Origin: Campylobacter concisus
GTDB lineage: Bacteria > Campylobacterota > Campylobacteria > Campylobacterales > Campylobacteraceae
DNA: 64,000 nucleotides
Reading direction: 5' to 3'
NCBI RefSeq assembly: GCF_003048905.1
Contig: NZ_PIRO01000001.1
Coordinates: 1,116,001-1,180,000, forward strand
The notes under the pieces are model-generated. The model searched no databases and was not told the origin of the DNA. It saw only the letters and a program-made list of their open reading frames with translations. Below, piece after piece: positions 1 through 6,792 of the stretch; position 1 is the stretch's first letter; each line of letters opens with the position of its first letter. The position numbers were made by a program, and so were the translations under genes.

Positions 1-1285
1 ACTTGATGTGCAAAATGAGCCAAAAACAGGCGTAATAGATCTTAAAAATTACGATATACCAGAAGAAGTAATAAAGTACGGCATTTTAACGGATGAAAAA
101 GTAAAAGGCGGCAGATTTATCAATAATCAATTTGTACCCGACAATATTGCGGGGTACTTAGAGAGCGAAACACTTAAAAAAATACCAAAAAGTAAAAAAC
201 AACTATTGCCTGCAAATAATGAACTTAAGCCAGAGATAGATTTGCTTGAAACATATGAGTTGTATGAGATGCACGAAGGGGATAAACAGATGTATTCTGA
301 TGATACGTTGGGGAGATACAAAAAGGACGTTGAAAGATTAGTAGAATATATGAAAAACAACAATATCTATGAATTAAAGCAACTGCGTGCACAAAATTTT
401 CAAAAGCATATAAAAGATAAAACCAGTAAGGGAAATGCAAATAATATAATAGGCAGACTAAGAAAATTTTTTAATTACGCAGTGCAAGAAAAATATGTGA
501 GTTGTAATCCGTTTGAAAAACTTAGCAACTATAAAGTGGATAAAAATACAACGGATAAAAGAAATTTTACTCTCGATGAGTTAAAAGAATTATTTAGCGG
601 TAAAAATAGCGGCATACGAAAAGAGCTATTAGATTGTTTAAGATTTTTATTATTAACGGGTGTCAGGACGGAGGAATTTTATAATTTAAATAAAGATAGT
701 TTTTATACGGATTGCGATCATCCGTTTTTGAAGGTAAAAACCGCGAAGCAAGGTGCCGATAAGATATTTTATAGAAACATACCATTGCATACATTATTAA
801 AAGATCTCTACAAATACGACTGGATTGCAAAAATTAAAAAAATATATTCAAATAAAGGAACTTTGTCCAAAGCTCTCAATGCCGAAATAGATAAGGTAAT
901 AAAAGATAATACGGTAAGCGTCCATAGACTTAGGGGAAATTTTGCTAACGCGATTGATGAGTATTTGTGTTCTAGGGATTTTATCGAATATCAAGACACT
1001 TTAAAAAATTTAATGGGACATTCGAAAAGGCTAAGGAAAGACGATATCGAAGATCAAGTAAAATATAAAATAACCAAAACTATACTTGGTTATGCACCCG
1101 ATATGACACAGGGTACATACTCGCAATCCGAGTATGCGGATCCAAAAATATTAGCAATACGAGGGCTTAATGTCTTTGAAGATATTTTTGAATATTTGAA
1201 TATCCCAAAAAATCAAATCGGACACGTAAAGCCTAGAAAATCTAGAAAAACAAAAAATAAACCCATCGCCATGATTGCAAAATAA
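1..1285 (+). CDS. tyrosine recombinase/integrase, 5' partial
   Basis: Site-specific tyrosine recombinase, probably the integrase of a genomic island. Residue numbers count from a GTG at position 8, but the frame is open to the window edge, so the true start is likely upstream. An N-terminal SAM-like core-binding region (about 90-165) is followed by the catalytic domain: Arg220 in TGVRTEEF, His306-x-x-Arg309 in SVHRLRG, His338 in LMGHS and a candidate nucleophile Tyr371 in TQGTYSQ. The spacing from His338 to the Tyr is longer than usual, so the nucleophile choice is less sure. It stands at the edge of a region of broken mobile genes, which fits an island integrase. No attachment site or tRNA is visible beside it. 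Confidence 0.85.
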   Translation, partial: LDVQNEPKTGVIDLKNYDIPEEVIKYGILTDEKVKGGRFINNQFVPDNIAGYLESETLKKIPKSKKQLLPANNELKPEIDLLETYELYEMHEGDKQMYSDDTLGRYKKDVERLVEYMKNNNIYELKQLRAQNFQKHIKDKTSKGNANNIIGRLRKFFNYAVQEKYVSCNPFEKLSNYKVDKNTTDKRNFTLDELKELFSGKNSGIRKELLDCLRFLLLTGVRTEEFYNLNKDSFYTDCDHPFLKVKTAKQGADKIFYRNIPLHTLLKDLYKYDWIAKIKKIYSNKGTLSKALNAEIDKVIKDNTVSVHRLRGNFANAIDEYLCSRDFIEYQDTLKNLMGHSKRLRKDDIEDQVKYKITKTILGYAPDMTQGTYSQSEYADPKILAIRGLNVFEDIFEYLNIPKNQIGHVKPRKSRKTKNKPIAMIAK

Positions 1286-1590
1286 GATAAGACACCGTAA
1301 TCTGCCGAATTTTGATAAAACTTAGTATGTAGACATGGGTATAAAATCGGTTTTTCGGTTTGACTGGTAGTCGCAAGCCCAAATTTAAAGCTATACCCAA
1401 ATAGCCCCGCTATTATGGCAAATAGTTCGCTTCCGGCTATCACTAGCTCGGCTCCGTCTTTTATATCTCTTAGCACGGGTTTTATGGAGGCTAGTTTTAT
1501 TTTTGAGCTTGCGGTTTTCTCGTCTTTGCTCGGCCCTTCGGCAGCTTTTGCTATGCTTGCGTATTTTTTTATCGTTTCTATTATGCTTTT
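1213..1590 (-). other. degraded ORF after the helicase remnant
   Basis: A minus-strand frame stays open from just inside the helicase remnant's stop to position 1213. It encodes a lysine-rich stretch (TIKKYASIAKAAEG) and then a hydrophobic one (LVIAGSELFAIIAGLFGYSF). No ATG opens it; the first usable start is a GTG at 1476. The last part runs antisense through the end of the integrase gene, so the original 3' end is probably lost. It may be a small gene once cotranscribed with the helicase. I do not recognise it. Confidence 0.25.
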
Positions 1591-2334
1591 ATCTCAGCAG
1601 GCAAATTTTCGTCAAGCTTTTCTGGAATCGAAACGTATAAATTTTCCTTGCTTCTAGTTAATAAAACATAAATTTTTCTATAAAATAGCTTGCGGTCGTT
1701 TTTTAGCGTCGTTTGCAGAAACGGCAAAAAGTTGTGTATAACGACGTTTTGCGCTTCAAGGCCTTTGATAGATTGCATCGTAAGCACATCTATGTTTTTA
1801 TCTTTTGGTAAGGCGTATTCTTTTATGCCCTCGACCGATTTCTTACTATTGCTTAAAACTACGCTAGTTTCGTTTACGGGCAAGGACTCTAAAACGCCTC
1901 TAAGTTGCGCAAAGTCATCCATCGCCTTTATATTCACGCTTCCGTCTTGCAGTACGCATTCGATATCTTTCAAAAAGCTTTTATCTAGGTAAAAGCTGTT
2001 TTTATAGTAGGTATTTATGGTACTATCGTTTTGCAAGATTTCAAATGCGCATCTAGCGATATTTGATGGTATTCGGTAGACGTTTTTTTAGATTTTTTAC
2101 CCGCCCTCTCATGTCTATGCGCTCAAATTTTGGATGATGAAAGATATCTGCGATGCTATTCATCGTATAGGGGTAAAATTTCTGCGCCTCATCTATAAAA
2201 AACACGCAGTCCTTTATCTCCTCGTAAATAACCCCCATAAATCTGGCCGGCATATCCTGTGTCTCGTCGCAAAGGACGTAGTCGATCGGATGCTTTGCTA
2301 GGTGAGCGCTAAATTTAGCTCTAAATTCGGCTTA
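1581..2334 (-). pseudogene. UvrD-like superfamily 1 helicase remnant
   Basis: C-terminal part of a superfamily 1 DNA helicase, without the Walker A region. Reading the minus strand: YVLCDETQDMP (motif II), CVFFIDEAQKFYP (motif III), then after a frameshift VYRIPSNIARCAF (motif IV), VLTMQSIKGLEAQNVVI (motif V) and YVLLTRSKENLYV (motif VI). The two halves lie in different frames and join perfectly if one base is removed from a run of seven T on the plus strand at about 2081-2087. The upstream end stops abruptly at about 2334, exactly where the next recombinase reading begins on the other strand, so a recombination or deletion joined them. It is presumably inactive. Confidence 0.8.
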
Positions 2335-2336
2335 AG

Positions 2337-2933
2337 GTGCTACCTTACAGCAAGGATGAAGCCAACACTATCTTTAAAATAGTCCAAAATTTTAAAGAGA
2401 CAAACAAGTCACCAAGCAAGCGGATAAACGCAAATGATCTATACTATATAACCATGATAGCAGCATATAGTGGCATGAGGATAAATGAGATAGTTCAGCT
2501 AAGAGCACGTGACATCGTGCAGCACAATAACGTGCTTTGCTTTAGTATAAATAGAGATGATGGCAAGAGTACTAAAAATATAAATTCCATAAGGCTCGTG
2601 CCTGTTCATAGTAAGTTAATAGAGCTTGGACTAATGGAGTTTGTAAAACAAAGAGCTAGTACAAACAAAAGCATCTTTAAAGTAAGCAACAAAGACTTTT
2701 CAGAAATTTTTAGATCTCAAATACAACGAAAACTAATAAGTAGCGACAAGCAAAAGACTTTTTACTCGTTTAGACACTATTTTATAGATACGCTTGTCCA
2801 ACAAGAAGTAGAGCCAAATATCATAGCTCAAATAGTAGGGCATGAGAAGCAGTATAAAATTTTATTAGGAACCTATGCTGCAAATATAAATGCTAGTGTG
2901 TTAAAAGCAAAAGTTGAAATGGTAAGTTACTAA
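2337..2933 (+). pseudogene. truncated tyrosine recombinase, catalytic domain only
   Basis: The reading is the C-terminal catalytic domain of a phage-type integrase: Arg48 in SGMRINEI, Arg146-His147 in FYSFRHYF, His169 in IVGHEKQ and Tyr180 in LLGTYAA. The core-binding N-terminal half is absent. The only start is a GTG at 2337, at the junction with the helicase remnant, and the frame runs on upstream without a natural start. The first position of the H-x-x-R motif is Tyr143 rather than His. With half the protein missing it is likely inactive. The five-base repeat array begins directly after its stop. Confidence 0.75.
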
Positions 2934-2940
2934 TATATCT

Positions 2941-3255
2941 CATAATACATTTTATTACGTAACTTTACTTCACTATACGTGTTTTACGTGGTTTTACCTA
3001 GGTATACTTGTTTTACTTCACTATACTCTACTATACTTAACCTAACTTCACTTAACTATACTTCACGTGACTTCACTATACGTAAATTACGTATATTTAC
3101 TTTACTATACGTATTTTACGTTACTATACTTAAGTATACCTATTTTACGTAGTTTTACTTTAGTATACGTGTTTTACCTTACTTTACTTCACTATACATG
3201 TTTTACGTAGTTTTACCTTATGTAACATTACGTAAAATTATGCTACCATACATTT
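2941..3255. repeat. degenerate five-base tandem repeat array
   Basis: About 310 bases are built almost entirely from five- to seven-base words ending in TAC, TATAC, TTCAC or GTTTTAC, such as CTTTA, CTTCA, CTATA, CGTGT and TTTA. Within it the higher-order block CACTATACGTGTTTTACGT recurs with variations (for example near 2972, 3167 and 3192). GTTTTAC- or ATTTTAC-type words occur about nine times and CTATAC-type words about eight times. There is no open frame through it and no conserved spacer, so it is not a CRISPR. It starts just after the truncated recombinase and could be a cluster of recombinase or accessory protein sites. Function unknown. Confidence 0.75.
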
Positions 3256-3314
3256 TAATTATCTAGATTCACTCCTATTAAACATCAACATATAAAATGT
3301 TGATAAACTTACTT

Positions 3315-3337
3315 AGCAAGCTCGGGCTGAGCTTGCT
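3315..3337. repeat. perfect 9-bp inverted repeat
   Basis: AGCAAGCTC and GAGCTTGCT flank a five-base loop GGGCT. There is no T-run on either side, so a terminator is not supported. It lies between the five-base array and the adhesin N-terminal fragment and may mark a recombination or protein-binding site. Confidence 0.5.
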
Positions 3338-3345
3338 GTAAGGTC

Positions 3346-3462
3346 TTAGCCAGACGGGCAAAAATTTTTATTTATCCGCTGTCTTACCTCTCCTGTTAAA
3401 TCATTAAGTGCTCTTGCCATTCCTCTGTTTACGCTTTTAACTACTCCGACTTCTTCAACCAT
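3346..3462 (-). pseudogene. orphan N-terminal fragment of a retention-module adhesin
   Basis: The 38-codon reading begins MVEEVGVVKSV and continues ARALNDLTGEVRQ. It lines up with the first 27 residues of the intact adhesin at 6793-9516 (MANEAGVVKSV, VRAINDATGEVRH) and then diverges to a stop. The region upstream also matches the intact gene's upstream region, including its promoter. This is therefore a duplicated 5' end whose body has been lost. The broken adhesin body at 4248-6590 could be its displaced remainder. Confidence 0.75.
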
Positions 3463-3492
3463 TATTGTTATATTATTCGAAATTTTGAATGA

Positions 3493-3521
3493 GTTATATA
3501 AATTTTAAAAGCATATGTCTA
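3493..3521 (-). promoter_or_regulatory. duplicate of the adhesin promoter
   Basis: On the minus strand TAGACA, 17 bases, then TATAAC. Positions 3491-3541 match the region upstream of the intact adhesin (about 9558-9612) closely, so the two elements share an origin. It reads into the orphan N-terminal fragment. Confidence 0.5.
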
Positions 3522-3740
3522 TTGTGCTGGGATACAATGAAGTACTATTTAGCACATATCATAAATATCATGCCAATCAACATAATATAGATTAGCTTTA
3601 TCTTCTCCACAATCCAAGATATTGCATCTACACAAAAAATGAAAAATTTTATCAGTTATCTAATATATCTTAGTGTTTTAATATATAGTATAAAATAGCA
3701 ATTATGGCTTTATAAAATACGATATCACTTTTTTATACAT

Positions 3741-3757
3741 ATTGAAAATCATTATAT
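3741..3757. promoter_or_regulatory. Fur-box-like sequence with TATAAT downstream
   Basis: ATTGAAAATCATTATAT resembles the AT-rich palindromic Fur box (GATAAT triads). A TATAAT follows at 3765-3770, and a ribosome binding site AAGGAG with an ATG at 3801 comes after that. The layout is that of an iron-repressed gene whose body has since been deleted. Assignment is by pattern only. Confidence 0.3.
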
Positions 3758-3800
3758 ATTTCTGTATAATCGCTCGTTAATAATTTTTAAAGGAGTTTAA

Positions 3801-3991
3801 ATGCAGAGAAAGATCATGCGCTTGCGGCGGCGGATAAAACCTTGCTTTTAAACGGCTCCTTGGGATATGAATTGGGCGCAACTGATCAAATTTTAAATGG
3901 CGAAAATTTAACCAAACTTTTTGGCATAGATTTTATAAATTTAAACGTCGAAGATGAAAGAAGGTTGCTGGTTAGGTGGAATATCAATTAA
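3801..3991 (+). pseudogene. gene remnant with intact start signals
   Basis: An AAAGGAG site is spaced well before the ATG at 3801, but that frame stops after 16 codons. The frame beginning two bases later is open for 62 codons to 3991 and looks like real protein: LLLNGSLGYELGATD, then LFGIDFINL, ending LLVRWNIN. It reads like the end of a larger protein joined out of frame to another gene's start. I cannot name the family; an outer-membrane beta-strand end is possible but unproven. Positions 3992-4203 hold nothing I can identify. Confidence 0.4.
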
Positions 3992-4203
3992 TTATGGAGT
4001 ATTTAGATTTTTAACAGCTTTTACCAGGCCATAAGTCATAAAAACTATTATTAGATATTTGCAAATTTGCTTAATCATTTCAGTTTAAAATAATCTTATA
4101 TTTTGTTGCAGAAAAATTTATATAAAAATATACAAATAGGTCATTTTATATAGATTAAAAAGATAAACAATATATGAAAAAATTTAATGATAGGAAAGAA
4201 TAT

Positions 4204-4224
4204 CTCAAAGGAATTTCCTTTGAG
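4204..4224 (-). terminator. hairpin after the adhesin paralogue
   Basis: CTCAAAGGA and TCCTTTGAG form a perfect 9-bp stem with the loop ATT, just beyond the stop at 4248 of the minus-strand adhesin pseudogene. The T-run after it is weak. Confidence 0.45.
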
Positions 4225-4247
4225 GTTAAAACGTTTTGGTTGAAATT

Positions 4248-6590
4248 TTAAATCTCATGTACTACTTCTAAGGTTACGGTGTTACTTCCATCAACGTCGA
4301 TATAAGTAGCCTCATACTTATGGTAAGTTACTTCACCATATTTTGCATCACCTTTTAAAGTAAAGTTGCTATCTATATCTACCTTATCGTTTCCATCGCC
4401 GTCTATAGTTGGTTATTTCTACTATCGGTCATTCTAAAGCTCTAGACGCTATTTCGGTTCGTTCGCCGTTAGCTAGATCTAGTTTTTCAAAATTTTTAAC
4501 CCTGCCAAAATCCATACTGCCGTCGGTGACCTTTAGCGTATCGTTACCGGCTCCGCCATCAACGGTGTCATTGCCTGAGCCACTTTTATGTTCGAATTTA
4601 TAACCTTACCATTTATATTTAAAGTATCTTCTACTTCGTAAGTTTGTATTTCGGCGTTTTTGACAGTAGTACCAGCCTTTAACGTTTATGGTATCTTCTG
4701 AACTATAATCATCCCTATGATTTGATCCTATTATACGTTTTAGGCTTATTAAGGGTATTAAGACTTGCATCTTGGTCTCCAAACACTGTGCCAGACTCTT
4801 ATTTTTACTTCATGTTTTTATCCTTCTCTAGTTCGATCTTTGTTTTGCTAAATGTACCACCTCTTACATTCACCGTATCATTACCGTTACCAGTATAAAT
4901 TCTTGTGCCAGTTAAAATTTATATGTATCTCGTCATCTCCGCGCCATTACCTGTTATCTTGTTGCTAACGGTAAAATTTCCGGCAATATCCATAACATCT
5001 TTATTATTACTGCCAGCAATTTGTATAAGTTTAGCTTCACCATTTTGGTGGAAATTCATAACTTGCTTGCCCAAAGACTCACCAGACAAGATAGTTACGC
5101 CATCTATCACAGCGTCTCCAGTCACATTTAGGGTAGTTTTATCAGTCGTTTTACCGCTGTTATACGAAGAAGCACCTAGTTTTAAAAACGCACTGCTTAC
5201 TTCGGCATTACCACTTATGTTTATTTTATCATCGGCTCCAGCACCTGCACCAATTAAGCCACCTTGAACTTTGGCATTGCCATTGATATTTATAGTATCG
5301 CTATTCTCACCTCTGCTAAAATTTAGCCATTCTATTTTAGCATCGTCAGTTATTGTTATTTCATCTTCTCCGTTTCCGGCTCTATAATCTCCGCCGTCTA
5401 TATTAGCATTGCCACCTATGGTTATTTCATCATTACCATTTCCTGATATAACACTACTAGTTATGATTTTTCCGCCCTTAATATTTATAATATCTTTAGG
5501 ACCATTTTCAGCATTTTCATCTCCATCGCCTAGTATAGAAGATCGCCCATCAATTCTAGTTCCATCTTTTATAAAAATTTCATCATTACCAGCTCCGCCT
5601 GATATTGTAGAGTTTGAGCCAATGTATGATTTACCTACGGTAATGGTATCATCTCCATTATCGCCACTTATTGTAGAGCCGCTGCTCATTACTAATGTTT
5701 TAGCTTTTATGATATCGTCTCCATCGCCAGTTTTTATTTCGCAACCTCTTGATCCAGCTCCATCAAGATAAGTATTTTCGATATTTATCTCATCACCATC
5801 AGCACCAGTCATTAAGATAGATCTCTTAAATTTAACCCCACCTTCAGGTGTACTGGTTCCTTTAAAATTTACGCAATCCTGCCAGCCCCAGTACTTATCA
5901 TAGTATTGCTTATCATTACTCCACGAGCTATATTTAATTCATCTGCATTTGAGCTGGTTCCTATATAAGATTTAGCACTTATATATTCTCTAGTTGATGG
6001 ATCTCTTTCAAGAGAGTCATCACTGCCTGCTACTCTATAGGTTATATTGAGCTTATTTGCCTTTTCACTACTATAAATTTTAGTATCTATATCGGTGTAA
6101 TCCGGAATAATCTTGCCTTTATTATCTCCGCCAAATACACTAAGATCACTTGAAGGATTTAATATCTTAGCTATGTTGCCAGTAAGGTTTGGGAATTAGT
6201 TAGTACTAAGTCTTTGGTATTATCTTGTTCTATAGCTAGTAGGCCGTTATTACTTTTAAACCAACCGTCTTGGAAGGTAAATTTATTTACTCCAGCATTA
6301 GGGACAAAATAATCCCTGCCATCATACCATCTAACCAAACTATATCCATTTAATGTAGATCTGGCATTAGGCATATCATTTACTAGGCTTCGCATATGAG
6401 AAACAAAACCGCCATTTATATCGTTATTTATATAAGCTGATAGAGGAATTTTTATACTTCCTTGTGGCAAAGTAGGCACTGTTGCTACAATGCCAGCACC
6501 ACTTCCTCCACTTACACCAAAGGCATTCTCGCTAGATGATGCGGTCCCTACTGAAGTTGCAACATTTCTGCTTGCCATATGAGCATTTAT
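4248..6590 (-). pseudogene. broken paralogue of the beta-repeat adhesin
   Basis: The minus strand encodes repeated acidic units of the type GDDTITVGKSYIGSN, as in the intact adhesin next door, over at least five frames. The longest intact piece is 4919-5812 (297 residues). The 3' end reads GGAGNDTLKVTDG, VKNFEKLDLANGE and finally VTLEVVHEI-stop. This parallels the intact gene's GGTGFDTLKVADN, VSNIEKLDTTNGE and the acidic tail. The 5' part reads ASSSENAFGVSGGSG and PNAGVNKFTFQDGWF. Frameshifts or stops lie near 4400, 4570, 4900, 5830 and 6180. The upstream end stops where an integrase-like tail begins at 6579. No start codon or promoter remains attached. Confidence 0.8.
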
Positions 6591-6743
6591 ATTACAAATA
6601 TGACCTCTGCTATGGATATGGTTCATAGAAATGTCCATATATCGGTCATTCAAAAGAATATGAGACATAAAAGAATTCAAACTACAATGGTTTATGCTGA
6701 TGCTAATGAACAGATGCAAGCTGATGCTTTGGCTGGAATATAA
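6579..6743 (+). pseudogene. C-terminal tail of a tyrosine recombinase
   Basis: The 54-codon frame ends VIQKNMRHKRIQTTMVYAD and then a short helix. This matches the end of tyrosine recombinases (consensus near IQ-x-x-LGH-x-x-I-x-TTMIYAH), with the His and the Tyr nucleophile in the expected order. Everything upstream, including the Arg and H-x-x-R motifs, is missing. It runs opposite to the adhesin pseudogene, and its left end coincides with where that pseudogene loses homology. It is probably the scar of an insertion or excision. Confidence 0.5.
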
Positions 6744-6762
6744 GTTTTGAGTTAAAAGAATA

Positions 6763-6782
6763 GATGGAGCAAAAGCTCCATC
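6763..6782 (-). terminator. terminator of the intact adhesin gene
   Basis: GATGGAGC and GCTCCATC make an 8-bp stem with an AAAA loop (plus strand), 11 bases beyond the stop of the minus-strand adhesin. The minus strand continues into a T-rich stretch. Confidence 0.65.
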
Positions 6783-6792
6783 ATTAAATAGA

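Noticed and set aside
2941-3255. CRISPR array
   Set aside because: The words are only five to seven bases long with no constant repeat and no unique spacers, and no cas gene is near.
4409-5771. Plus-strand open frames rich in Ser, Pro and Leu across the adhesin pseudogene
   Set aside because: They are the antisense of the Asp/Gly/Asn-rich repeats on the minus strand and have no ribosome sites.
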